Below, piece by piece: positions 47,157-55,158 of a DNA stretch of 62,073 nt. Where the stretch lies: assembly GCA_012517325.1 (NCBI GenBank), contig JAAYVF010000089.1:1-62073 (forward strand). Reading direction: 5' to 3'. The stretch comes from Myxococcales bacterium (GTDB taxonomy: Bacteria; Lernaellota; Lernaellaia; Lernaellales; Lernaellaceae). Numbering within the stretch: the first letter of the stretch is position 1; each line of letters starts with the position of its first letter. A program made the translations under genes and the position numbers. The notes beneath the pieces were generated by a model that ran no database searches, was not told the DNA's origin, and saw nothing but the letters and a program-made list of their open reading frames with translations.

Positions 47157-47201
47157 GCGAAAAAACCAATTTTGTGTCCCAACGTACCCGCCGGGACCAA
47201 A
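47157..47201 (-). terminator. Terminator downstream of the Cys-rich lipoprotein genes
   Basis: Inverted repeat TTTTG-t-GTCCC (47169-47179) and GGGAC-CAAAA (47192-47201). On the minus strand it is followed by TTGGTTTTTTCGC. It would end transcription coming from the gene at 47244-47741. Confidence 0.6.
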
Positions 47202-47243
47202 ATCGGCTTTTAATATTTCATCGTCGCGTATGTGCGGGCTCCA

Positions 47244-47741
47244 TTAGAAGCAGGCGTCGCGCTCCGCAATATACGCCTTTTGGCAGGCGTTGAAGCGGGC
47301 TTGATTCTCCGCTGTTCCATCGCCGCAGGTGACGTTCGTGTCCAGGCACTGGAACCAATGCGCCATCGCCCATTTGAGGCAATCGTTGAAATCGTCCTGC
47401 TGGCCGTCGAGCCAACCGCAGAGCGAATTCTGCTGGGCCGGCGAAGCCCCCCAGCAGTCGCGGTAGTAGGCGCGACACTGCGAGGCGAAGTCGTCGTCGC
47501 CCGTGTAAGGCGGCACGGTGTCGTCGTCGTCGGCCGCGTCGTCGTCGGCCGCGTCGTCATCGGCCGCGTCGTCGTCGGCCGCGTCGTCGTCGGCAGCATC
47601 GTCGTCGGCGGTATCGTCGTCGACGGTTTGATCGTCATCGTTATCGTCGTCATCGTCGTCGTCACCGCAGGCCAGGCCATAGGCCAGCATGACACCGCAC
47701 AAAATCGCCACCCACCACCAAAGGGAAACCTGGCGCAACAT
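47244..47741 (-). CDS. Eight-cysteine exported protein with Asp-rich repeat linker
   Basis: 165 aa from the ATG at 47741 (GGGAGG upstream). Signal segment ending LAYGLAC (lipobox-like but not canonical), then about 55 residues of Asp with a (DDDAA) unit repeated five times. The C-terminal domain of 80 residues has eight Cys with spacing C-x6-C-x11-C-x12-C-x10-C-x6-C-x13-C-x10-C. The next two genes encode the same pattern. It is probably a disulfide-bonded domain held off the membrane by a charged spacer. Function unknown. Confidence 0.75.
   Translation of the reverse strand: MLRQVSLWWWVAILCGVMLAYGLACGDDDDDDDNDDDQTVDDDTADDDAADDDAADDDAADDDAADDDAADDDDTVPPYTGDDDFASQCRAYYRDCWGASPAQQNSLCGWLDGQQDDFNDCLKWAMAHWFQCLDTNVTCGDGTAENQARFNACQKAYIAERDACF
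47521..47597. repeat. In-frame 15-bp tandem repeat coding for (DDDAA)n
   Basis: About five copies of a GCCGCGTCGTCGTCG-type unit (one copy with CAT for CGT), flanked by further GTC trinucleotide runs to about 47670. Because the period is a multiple of three, slippage would change linker length without breaking the frame. Confidence 0.8.
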
Positions 47742-47794
47742 CTCGACATCCTCCCTCCCCGGCGACCAGCCGCGCGGCCCGGGGGTTCGCTCAT

Positions 47795-48157
47795 TTACAG
47801 ACAATCGTCGATTTCGATCTCGTACGCGTCCTGGCAGGCGTTCAGCAGGTCCTGATCCTCGGTCGTGTACTCGCCGTCGCAAGACACGTCCGCCGCGAAG
47901 CAGTCGAACAGGTGCTTGATGGCGTTACGGCCACACTCGGGCACCTCGGTGGCGTCGTCGATCCAGGAGCAGGAATCCTTGGCGTCGGCCGCCGGAAAAC
48001 CCAGGCAATCGGTGAGAAACGTCCGGCAGACCTGGGCATATTCGGTGGCATCCACCTGGGTGTACTTGGTGGCCTTGTTGGACTCGTTTTCACAGGCGAC
48101 GCCAAGCGACAACACCAGCAAACCGATCAAGATAACCAGCGATGTTTTTGTCTTCAT
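47795..48157 (-). CDS. Eight-cysteine small lipoprotein-like protein without Asp linker
   Basis: 120 aa. Signal segment ending LGVAC, a short polar linker, and then the eight-Cys domain with spacing C-x6-C-x11-C-x11-C-x10-C-x6-C-x14-C-x10-C and one final residue. It is clearly paralogous to the neighbours on both sides, but it lacks the poly-Asp spacer. Function unknown; envelope location is likely. Confidence 0.72.
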   Translation of the reverse strand: MKTKTSLVILIGLLVLSLGVACENESNKATKYTQVDATEYAQVCRTFLTDCLGFPAADAKDSCSWIDDATEVPECGRNAIKHLFDCFAADVSCDGEYTTEDQDLLNACQDAYEIEIDDCL

Positions 48158-48170
48158 GCTCTTTATCTAC

Positions 48171-48211
48171 CACAAAAAAAAAGCGCGGCGCAATCGACCG
48201 CGCCGCGCTTT
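48171..48211 (-). terminator. Strong rho-independent terminator
   Basis: An 11-bp GC-rich stem (AAGCGCGGCGC 48181-48191, GCGCCGCGCTT 48200-48210) with an 8-base loop. On the minus strand it is followed by nine T residues. It ends the transcript of the gene at 48228-48587, so the middle lipoprotein gene probably has its own promoter. Confidence 0.9.
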
Positions 48212-48227
48212 GACCGCTGGAACAAAA

Positions 48228-48587
48228 TCAGTAGCAGTTCTGAATTTCCGTGCCGTAGGTGATGAGGCAGTCGGAAACGCCAACAGCATCGCAATCGGTG
48301 CCGCTGAGGCAATCGAACAGGTTGGTGATCGCATCGGAGATGCAAGAGTCGGTCAGGTCGAGGCCGTTCAGGCCGTCGCAATAACCGGCATCATCGATAC
48401 CGCAATCATCGTACCAATTCTGGCATTCGGTCACCGGGTCGCCCGAGCCGTTGTCGTCGTCGTCGCCGGTGGCATCGTCGTTGTCGTCGTTGTCGTCATC
48501 GTCGTCATCGTCGCCGCAAGCGATCGCGACCAGGCCGATGCTCAGAATCGCCGCAATCATCAACAGGAACAATTTGTTCAACTTCAT
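48228..48587 (-). CDS. Eight-cysteine small lipoprotein with poly-Asp linker
   Basis: 119 aa. Signal segment ending LVAIAC, a linker of about 25 Asp/Asn/Gly residues, then the eight-Cys domain: C-x6-C-x7-C-x11-C-x10-C-x5-C-x7-C-x10-C plus one residue. It is the shortest of three paralogues in a row. The conserved x6, x10 and last x10 spacings across all three indicate a common fold. It has its own terminator downstream. Confidence 0.75.
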   Translation of the reverse strand: MKLNKLFLLMIAAILSIGLVAIACGDDDDDDDNDDNDDATGDDDDNGSGDPVTECQNWYDDCGIDDAGYCDGLNGLDLTDSCISDAITNLFDCLSGTDCDAVGVSDCLITYGTEIQNCY

Positions 48588-48783
48588 TCTCGGATTCCTC
48601 CACTTTCTCGATTTCTTTTTTTTGGTTCTCAGCCCTCAGCAGGGTTGTTGAATTGTAATCCGTTTTTTAAACCAAACAAGTCTCATTCGCCGGAGCCCGA
48701 AAAAAATTTCCCGGCGGCGGACAGATCAAAAAAACCTTCAATATCAATAAGAATCGGCTCTTGCGGCCGACGCCAGCCACGGC

Positions 48784-50132
48784 CTATTTTCCGGCGACGG
48801 TCAGCTTGGCAAAGCGAATCGACGGCGCGCCGGTGCCGCCTCGCCAATCCAGATCGTCGGCGATCAGATCGATGTCTTTCAACATGTCGAGCAGATTGCC
48901 GGCGACGGTGATTTCCTGCACCGGGGCGGTCGGTTCGCCGTGCTCGATCAGGAGGCCGCGAGCGCCGCGCGAATATTCACCGTTGACCGTATTGACGCCC
49001 GATCCCATCATCCCGGTCACCAGCAAGCCGCGTTCGACCCCGCGATAGAGATCCGCGGGCGTCGCCTGGCCCGGCTCCAGATACAGGTTGGTCGTACCGA
49101 TACCCGGTAACGAATTGTAACCGCGCGACGCCGTGCCGGTCGGTTTGGCGCCGGCCTTGTTCGCGGTGTAAGTGTCGTACAAGTATTGCTTGAGAACGCC
49201 GTCCTCGATCAGCGCCTGCCGCCGGGTCTTCAGCCCTTCGCCGTCGAACGGCCGGCTGCCGGACCGCCGGTCCAGCGTCCCGTCGTCGATGAGCGTAAAC
49301 CGGGGCGCCGCGATTTTCTCGCCGAGCTGGTCGAGCAGGAAACTGCTTTTTTTATAGATCATGTCGCCGTTGAGGGCGCCGAGCAGCCCGCGGATGAAGC
49401 TTTTGGTCATCTCCGGCGTCAGAATCACCGGCATGATCCCGGAATCGATCTTCCGGGCGCCGAGCATTCGCAGCGCCCGCCGCGCCGCCTCGCGCGCCAC
49501 CGCTTCGGCGTCGCTCAATTCCTGTAAAAAGGTCGTCTGATCGAAATACCATTCCGACTGCTTGTCGCCCTTCTCTCGGCGACGACCTCGACGCCCAGCC
49601 AGGCGTAGGTTTTTTCGAAGACACCGGAAAAACCGGCGCTATTGACCAGGGCGACGCGCTGGACGTAGCTGCCGCTGCCCGCTTCCTGCACCGTCTTAAT
49701 GCGCGGATCGACGGCTAGCGCGACTTTTTCCAGGGCGATCGCCCAATCAGCCAGCTTGTCGCTCGACAGCGTTTCGATCTGCGGATCGAAGATTTGCGCC
49801 CGCTGGTCGATCGGCGCGAACCATTCGCGCGCCGGCAGTCCGTTATGCGGATCGACCGCGGTCGCCGCGGCCACGGCCAGCACCTGTTCGCGCAGCGTGG
49901 TCAGGCCGCGCTCGGACAGGTCGGAAGTGTAACCAAAGCCCAGCCGGCCGCCTTTGAAAACGCGCAAGCCGACGCCTTTGCTCACGGCCTGTTTCAATTT
50001 TTCGACCGCGCCCTCGCGGGCGGTGATTTCGGTTTCCCGGCCCCATTCGTAATAGGCGTCCGCCTGCTCGGCGCCGCCGCGGACGGTCGTTTCCACCAAC
50101 CGGTGAAGCCGTTCGAGATCGTGCTTGTCCAT
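48784..50132 (-). pseudogene. PmbA/TldE-family protein, interrupted by a 2-base frameshift
   Basis: The first part (50132 to about 49578) and the second part (about 49572 to 48784) lie in different frames but together form one protein of about 449 aa of the TldD/PmbA superfamily. Markers are KQAVSKGVGLRVFKGGRLGF in part 1, and GSGVNTVNGEYSRGARGLLI with TVAGNLLDMLKDID in part 2. At the junction a GAGAG run seems to carry an extra AG: removing it restores VVAEKGDKQSEWYFD. PmbA/TldE partners TldD in a heterodimeric protease. The cause may be mutation or an assembly error. GGGAG precedes the ATG at 50132. Confidence 0.85.
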
Positions 50133-50150
50133 CGCTGCCACTCCCTATCA

Positions 50151-50299
50151 GGCTGTTGAAAAAGACCGTCCTGGCCTTTTTCAACCACGCTCACTAAAAA
50201 GCGTGGTTTTTATTTCGCTTCATTTTCGTCAACTTCGGAAGTCGCCGAAAATGGCGATCCATCCATGGATCGCACGCCGGGTGTTTTTCAACACCCGGC
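50151..50299. repeat. Cluster of inverted repeats (possible REP/MITE-like element)
   Basis: Three perfect stems lie within 150 bases: GTTGAAAAAG/CTTTTTCAAC (50155-50185), CCACGCT/AGCGTGG (50185-50206, followed by TTTTTATTT) and GCCGGGTGTT/AACACCCGGC (50276-50299). Weaker pairs lie between them (CATTTTCG...CGAAAATG, GATCCAT...ATGGATC). The first and last share the TTGAAAAA core. It separates pmbA from tldD. It may be a non-autonomous repeat element or a set of terminators. Confidence 0.6.
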
Positions 50300-51837
50300 T
50301 ACGCTTTCGCCGCGCCGACGGTCATGTTGTCCAGGCGAACGTGCGGCAGGCCGACGCCGACCGGCACGCTCTGCCCGTCCTTGCCGCAGGTGCCGATGCC
50401 CGGGTCCAGTTCGGCGTCGTTCGCCACCAGCGTCACGTTTTCCAGCGCCTTCGGACCGATGCCGACCAGCATCGCCCCTTTGACCGGCGCGGTAATCTTG
50501 CCGTTTTCGATGAGGTAAGCCTCGGACACCTCGAACACGAACTGGCCGTTGGCGATATCCACCTGCCCGCCGGCGAACATCTTGCAGTACAAACCCTGTT
50601 TCACCGAGGCGATGACGTCTTCCTTCGTGGGCGCGCCGGGCGCCAGGAACGTGTTGGACATGCGGGGAATCGGAATGTGGCGGAAACTTTCCCGCCGGCC
50701 GTTGCCGGTCGACGCGAAATCGGCGCCCATCAATTGAGCGTTAAGCCGGTCGAAGAGATAGCCCCGCAGCACGCCTTTTTCGATCAGCACCTTGCGCTGC
50801 GGCTCGTTGCCCTCGTCGTCCATGTTGTAACTGCCGCGCCGGTTGGGCAGCGTGGCGTCGTCGATGACGGTGCACAGTTCGCTGGCGACCTTCTGGCCGA
50901 GGCGGCCGCTGTAGAGGCTGGTGCCCTTGCGGTTGAAATCCGCTTCCAGGCCGTGGCCGATCGCCTCGTGCAACAGTACGCCGCTCCAGCCGTTGCTGAG
51001 CACGACGGTTTGTTCGCCGGCCTTGACGTCGATGGCGCCCAGCGTCGCCACGGCGGATTCGGCGGCGTAGCGCCCGATGAACTCCGGGGTGACGCGGTCG
51101 TAAAATTCACTGCCGATCCGCCCGCCCGCGCCGTAGAAACCGGTCCGCCGGTCCTTGCCGTCGCTGGACACGACCATGGCCGACAGGCGGGCCATCACGT
51201 CGCGATCCTCGCGCAGCAGGCCGTCGGTGTTGGCGACCAGCCGGTAGGTGGCGGCGTGGGCCAGCCGGCCCATCACCTGGATCACGCGCCGGTCGAACCC
51301 GCGGGCCGCCGCGTTCATGGCCAAAAGGGCCGCGGCCCGTTTTTCAAACGGGGTGTCGTTGAGGTTCAGCACGATCGGCGACAGCGGCCGCGCCATTTCC
51401 GGTTGCAGCGGGACGGGCCGCCAGGAGCCCTGCCCGCCGGCGATCAACGCCGCCGTTTCGGCGGTGCGCAACAGGGCTTCGGGGGCGAAGTCGTCGGAAT
51501 AGGCGTAGCCGATTTTGATCCCCTTGAGCACGCGGATGCCGACGCCGCGGGAGGCGCCGACCGTCGCGCTGCGAATCTTGTCCTCGTCGAGGGCCGCGTC
51601 GGCGCCCAGCGTGTCTTCCACGTAAACCTCGGCGAACTCGCCGCCGCGCGACATGGCGACCGACAACAATTTGCCGATCAGCGCCGCGTCGAGCGGCAGG
51701 CCGCCGAACGGCGTTTCGGCGGCGGCCAAGGCCTGGAGCGTGGCGCCCGGCGCCAGCCCGGCCGCGAGGCCGGTAACGGCGAGGGTTTGCAGAAATTCGC
51801 GACGGCTGAGGGCCCATGCAGCATGGCTGTCTGTCAT
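50299..51837 (-). CDS. tldD: TldD-family metalloprotease with Tat signal peptide
   Basis: 512 aa. The metal-binding motif HEAIGHGLEADF lies near residue 290, followed by the conserved NMDDEGNEPQRKVLIEKGVL block, so it is catalytic TldD. Residues 10-42 are a classic twin-arginine signal (LSRREFLQTLAVTGLAAGL, then ALA-A), predicting export of a folded enzyme, unlike cytoplasmic E. coli TldD. The pmbA/tldE partner lies downstream but shows no such signal. TldD/E degrade or process peptides such as microcin B17 precursor in enterobacteria. Confidence 0.9.
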   Translation of the reverse strand: MTDSHAAWALSRREFLQTLAVTGLAAGLAPGATLQALAAAETPFGGLPLDAALIGKLLSVAMSRGGEFAEVYVEDTLGADAALDEDKIRSATVGASRGVGIRVLKGIKIGYAYSDDFAPEALLRTAETAALIAGGQGSWRPVPLQPEMARPLSPIVLNLNDTPFEKRAAALLAMNAAARGFDRRVIQVMGRLAHAATYRLVANTDGLLREDRDVMARLSAMVVSSDGKDRRTGFYGAGGRIGSEFYDRVTPEFIGRYAAESAVATLGAIDVKAGEQTVVLSNGWSGVLLHEAIGHGLEADFNRKGTSLYSGRLGQKVASELCTVIDDATLPNRRGSYNMDDEGNEPQRKVLIEKGVLRGYLFDRLNAQLMGADFASTGNGRRESFRHIPIPRMSNTFLAPGAPTKEDVIASVKQGLYCKMFAGGQVDIANGQFVFEVSEAYLIENGKITAPVKGAMLVGIGPKALENVTLVANDAELDPGIGTCGKDGQSVPVGVGLPHVRLDNMTVGAAKA

Positions 51838-51872
51838 GGTCGTTTCACTTTCATAAGCGGTTGAGAGTCGGG

Positions 51873-52463
51873 TTATTCTTTTTCGATTTCGGCGATCGCG
51901 CCTTTCAGATCGGTGCAGGTGATGACTTTTTTACCGACCAGGATCGCGGTCAGCGCCTTGATCAGGATTTCCGGGTCGGTGACGGCGATCAGGTTCGCCA
52001 GGTTTTGCGGATTCACGTAGTCCCGATAGGCTTCTTCAAAATACACTTCGAACATGCCGAAGCTGCAGACGTACGGTTCGACCATGCAGCCGGTCACCTG
52101 GCGGACCTTGTCGATCGCGTCGACGTTGGTCGGATCGGGGGTGGCGACGATCAGCACCGGCTCATCGGGTGGCCGTTCCATGAAGCGGATGGGCAACACC
52201 ATGTAAAATTGGGCGATTTCGGCGTCGAGCATCCGCACGGCGTTCGGATGGATTTCGGTGTAACGCAGGTCGACCTGGGGCACGTCGTAATACATGCTTA
52301 AAAAATGTAGGAGGGTTTCCTCGTTGATGTAACCCAGTTTGACCAGGATCGACCCGATGCGACAGCCGAGTTTCTCCTGTTTCGCCAAACCGGTATGCAA
52401 TTGTTCGGCGGTAATCAAGCCGCGTTGCATCAACAATTCGCCGAGTTTCACCTGCGGAAGCAT
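51873..52463 (-). CDS. Stand-alone MshEN-domain protein, predicted c-di-GMP binder
   Basis: 196 aa from the ATG at 52463 (GGGGGG upstream). The N-terminal 60 residues match the MshEN/GspE-N pattern: KLGELLMQRGLITAEQL and, 25 residues on, RIGSILVKLGYINEETL, the paired motifs that bind c-di-GMP in MshE-type ATPases. The GspE-like middle (MVLPIRFMERPPDEPVLIVA) is followed by a unique end. No ATPase domain is attached, so it may be a receptor or adaptor. It is divergent from the flippase-like gene. Confidence 0.8.
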   Translation of the reverse strand: MLPQVKLGELLMQRGLITAEQLHTGLAKQEKLGCRIGSILVKLGYINEETLLHFLSMYYDVPQVDLRYTEIHPNAVRMLDAEIAQFYMVLPIRFMERPPDEPVLIVATPDPTNVDAIDKVRQVTGCMVEPYVCSFGMFEVYFEEAYRDYVNPQNLANLIAVTDPEILIKALTAILVGKKVITCTDLKGAIAEIEKE

Positions 52464-52491
52464 GCAACCCCCCACGGTATTGAATTAACTA

Positions 52492-52520
52492 AGTGTAGAT
52501 GGTTTACGGCGGCGATTCAA
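52492..52520 (-). promoter_or_regulatory. Candidate sigma-70 promoter for the MshEN gene
   Basis: The minus strand shows TTGAAT (52515-52520) and TACACT (52492-52497) with a 17-base spacer, giving a start near 52485, about 22 bases upstream of the ATG. Confidence 0.5.
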
Positions 52521-52665
52521 CCATAATTTCCGCCGTCAAACCTCTTTTCTCGCCGGGCGGCGGGCGATTCTTCAATATCCGCGCGGCTTGTGACGTCGCC
52601 GGCCCTTCACGCCGCCCGCGCGAACTTTTGCTTTTTCCCCCCGTTCATGATAAGCGAAAAGCCAC

Positions 52666-53652
52666 ATGAAACGGCTTTTACTGCGATTGTTGCGCGCCGC
52701 GGTCGTGGGCGCGATCCTCTTTTTTCTCGGCTTGTACGTGTACCGCAACTGGTCCGAGCTGAGCAGGACGCCGTTCGCCTTTCGGCCGCTGCCGTTCCTG
52801 ATTTCCACCGTGCTGGTGCTCGTTCTCTACGCCCAGCAATCGAACTGCTGGGGGCTGCTCCTGGGCGCGATCGCCAAACCCGTCCCCGCTCGCGAAGCCA
52901 TGGCCGTCTGGTTCGCCAGCCAGGTGGCCAAGTACGTCCCCGGCAAGGTGATGCTGCCGCTGATCCGCTTCAGCCTGTGCCGGCGGCGGGGCATCGACAT
53001 CGGCCGCACCACGGTCTCGATCTACCTCGAACTGGCCCTGATGACCGGCAGCGCGATCGCCGTTTTCCTGCTTTCGACCTTCGGCTGGAGCGACGACGCC
53101 TGGCGGTTGTTGGCCGGCAAGTTGCGGTGGTCCGGCGGGGCGGTCGCCTTGCGTTACCTGATTTTGTTGACTTTACCGGCCATGCTGATCGCCATCCATC
53201 CGCGGTTGCTTTCGGGGGTCATCAACCTGGGCTTGCGGTTGTTGAAAAAAGAGCCGGTGGCGTTTCGTCTGCCCTATTCGCGCCTGCTGCTCTTGTGGCT
53301 CGCCTACATCGCCGGTTGGATCGTCTACGCCGGTTCCTGCTGGCTGCTGATGCTTTCCCTCGGGTTCGCCGAGCCGGGCAACGCCGTCGGCGTGGCGGGC
53401 GTTTTCCTCCTCGCCTGGGTCATCGGGTTTCTTTCGTTCGTTACGCCGGGAGGCATCGGCGTACGCGAGGCGATTCTCACCGGCATGCTGGCCCTGTGGA
53501 ACGTTCCGCTGGGCCTTTCGGCCGTCGCCGCCGCGTTGTCCCGCCTGCAATGGACCGGCATGGAAATGGTGGGCGCGGCGCTGACCGTGCGCGATCGCCC
53601 GGCGCCCCTGCCCGGCGAGGCGGCGGGCGCGGCGAAGGAAACGCCGTCATGA
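52666..53652 (+). CDS. LPG synthase-like / UPF0104 flippase-type membrane protein
   Basis: 328 aa with about eight hydrophobic helices. Motifs of the lysylphosphatidylglycerol-synthase transmembrane family are visible: SQVAKYVPGKVMLPLIR near residue 85 and FVTPGGIGVREAILTGML near 265. Many relatives lie beside glycosyltransferases and are thought to move or modify lipid-linked molecules. The catalytic soluble domain of MprF is absent. It overlaps the next gene by 4 bases (ATGA), suggesting a joint role in envelope glycolipid synthesis. Confidence 0.82.
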   Translation: MKRLLLRLLRAAVVGAILFFLGLYVYRNWSELSRTPFAFRPLPFLISTVLVLVLYAQQSNCWGLLLGAIAKPVPAREAMAVWFASQVAKYVPGKVMLPLIRFSLCRRRGIDIGRTTVSIYLELALMTGSAIAVFLLSTFGWSDDAWRLLAGKLRWSGGAVALRYLILLTLPAMLIAIHPRLLSGVINLGLRLLKKEPVAFRLPYSRLLLLWLAYIAGWIVYAGSCWLLMLSLGFAEPGNAVGVAGVFLLAWVIGFLSFVTPGGIGVREAILTGMLALWNVPLGLSAVAAALSRLQWTGMEMVGAALTVRDRPAPLPGEAAGAAKETPS

Positions 53653-55157
53653 ATTGGACAACCCGCCTGCGCGACGATCCGGCGTTTTTAAGGCGCGCCT
53701 TCGCGGCGTTGCTGATCCTCGCGGCGCTGGCGCGGCTGTATCACCTCAACGCGCCGCTCGCCGATCGCCAGTCCTGGAATCAGGTCAGCGCGGCGACGGT
53801 GATCCGCCATTTCGTCGAGGACGGCATCGACCCCTGGCGCACCCAGTGGGACGTGCTGATCGGCGACCGCACCGGCCCGCGGATCGAGCAGCAGGAAGCG
53901 CCGCTTTACCACGTCGCCGTCGCGTTGCTCGCGAAAATCTGGGGCCACGCCGAAGCGACCGGCCGGCTGCTGAACATCGCCGCTTCACTGCTGACGGCCC
54001 TCTTCCTGTTCCGCCTGGCGCGCCGCGAAGCCGACGGGGCGGCCGCCTGGTTCGCCGCCGCCATCTTCCTGTTCGCGCCCTTCGGCTGGTTTTTCAGCCG
54101 GACGGTCATGTCCGACGTCTGGATGCTGGCGATGATCGTCCTCGGGCTCGAACGATTCGCGCTTTGGCTCGAGGATTCGCGCGGCCGTCACCTGTGCGAG
54201 GCGGCGCTGGCCACCCTGCTGGCCGGGCTGCTCAAACCGTTCGCCCTGCACATCGGCCTGGCAATGCTGTTGCTGCAGCTTGCCCGCCGCGGCTGGCGGT
54301 CGCTGCTCGATTGGCGCCTGGTCGCGTTCGCCGTCGTGACGGTCGCCGTGCCGGTAGCCTGGGTCGTTTACGCCGCGCGCGTCGGGTCGCTCGGCGACGT
54401 GGTGACGACCGACGAAAGCTGGCTGACGGCGACGCGGCTCTGGGGCAAATGGAGCCTGCTGCTGTCGGGCGGCTTTTGGAATCGCCTGCAAGGCCGGATT
54501 TTCGATCAGTTGGCGACACCGCTCGCCACCGCGCTGGCGCTGGTCGCGCTGCTCGGCGGCGAATCGCGGCGGCAACTGCGGCTCGCCGGCGCCTGGCTCG
54601 TCGCGGTGCTGGCCTACCTGTTGGTGGTCCGCGACGGCAATTACATGCACGATTATTACCAACTGCCGTTTCTGCCGTTGATCGCGCTGACGGCGGGCAT
54701 CGGGCTGGGGTGGCTGGCGAAACGCGCCCATCCGGCCTGGATCGCGCTGCTGCTGGCGGGCTTTCTGGTCTGGTCGGCGCTGTACGTGCGCACGGCTTTT
54801 TACCTGGATTGGTCGTCGGTCCGCGCGGGCGAACTGGTCAAGAGCCTAAGTCGACCGGAGGATTTGATCGTCTCCTTCGATCCCGGCGTCACGCGGAAGA
54901 ATCAGTTGATCTACGCCGCCCATCGGCGCGGCTGGCACATCGGCGCGATCGATCAACACACCGCGGCGCTATACGCGAAACGCGGCGCCAAGTGGCTGGT
55001 CGCCTGCCTGGAGGACGAACAACTGGCCAAACACCCCCGGTGGGAAGACGAGCTACGAGCGCTGCCGGAAGTCGCCCGCGAAAGCGGTCCCTACGGGCCG
55101 CGCGGCGAACGGCATACGATCGTCGTTTATCGATTGAGTCCGGAAAAACTGCCGTAG
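53649..55157 (+). CDS. GT39/ArnT-like membrane glycosyltransferase
   Basis: 502 aa, GT-C fold with about 11 helices and a C-terminal soluble part of about 100 residues. The first periplasmic loop has PLADRQSWNQVSAATVI, the acidic motif of GT39/GT83-type transferases. HDYYQLPFLP near residue 335 is another recurrent box. It is expected to transfer a sugar from a polyprenyl-phosphate donor outside the inner membrane; the acceptor is unknown. It is translationally coupled to the flippase-like gene. The stop lies one base from the stop of the convergent lipoprotein gene. Confidence 0.8.
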   Translation: MNWTTRLRDDPAFLRRAFAALLILAALARLYHLNAPLADRQSWNQVSAATVIRHFVEDGIDPWRTQWDVLIGDRTGPRIEQQEAPLYHVAVALLAKIWGHAEATGRLLNIAASLLTALFLFRLARREADGAAAWFAAAIFLFAPFGWFFSRTVMSDVWMLAMIVLGLERFALWLEDSRGRHLCEAALATLLAGLLKPFALHIGLAMLLLQLARRGWRSLLDWRLVAFAVVTVAVPVAWVVYAARVGSLGDVVTTDESWLTATRLWGKWSLLLSGGFWNRLQGRIFDQLATPLATALALVALLGGESRRQLRLAGAWLVAVLAYLLVVRDGNYMHDYYQLPFLPLIALTAGIGLGWLAKRAHPAWIALLLAGFLVWSALYVRTAFYLDWSSVRAGELVKSLSRPEDLIVSFDPGVTRKNQLIYAAHRRGWHIGAIDQHTAALYAKRGAKWLVACLEDEQLAKHPRWEDELRALPEVARESGPYGPRGERHTIVVYRLSPEKLP

Positions 55158-55158
55158 A

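Larger units (their letters stand above)
46869..47243. other. AT-rich intergenic region upstream of purL
   Basis: About 375 bases without a gene and much richer in A+T than its neighbours, especially 47000-47150. It contains the purL promoter (46975-47002) and a terminator for the lipoprotein genes (47157-47201). The remaining stretch, with ataaccgtttattatcaatc and similar, has no assignable element. Confidence 0.6.

Noticed and set aside
47510-47650. Asp-rich stretches as calcium-binding thrombospondin-3/EF-hand repeats
   Set aside because: The DxDxDG-type ligand spacing is absent; the runs are plain Asp/Ala or Asp/Asn blocks, more like a spacer.
47490-47680. Regular repeats that could look like a CRISPR array
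   Set aside because: The repeat is a contiguous in-frame GTC/GCC microsatellite inside a coding sequence, with no spacers and no cas genes in the window.
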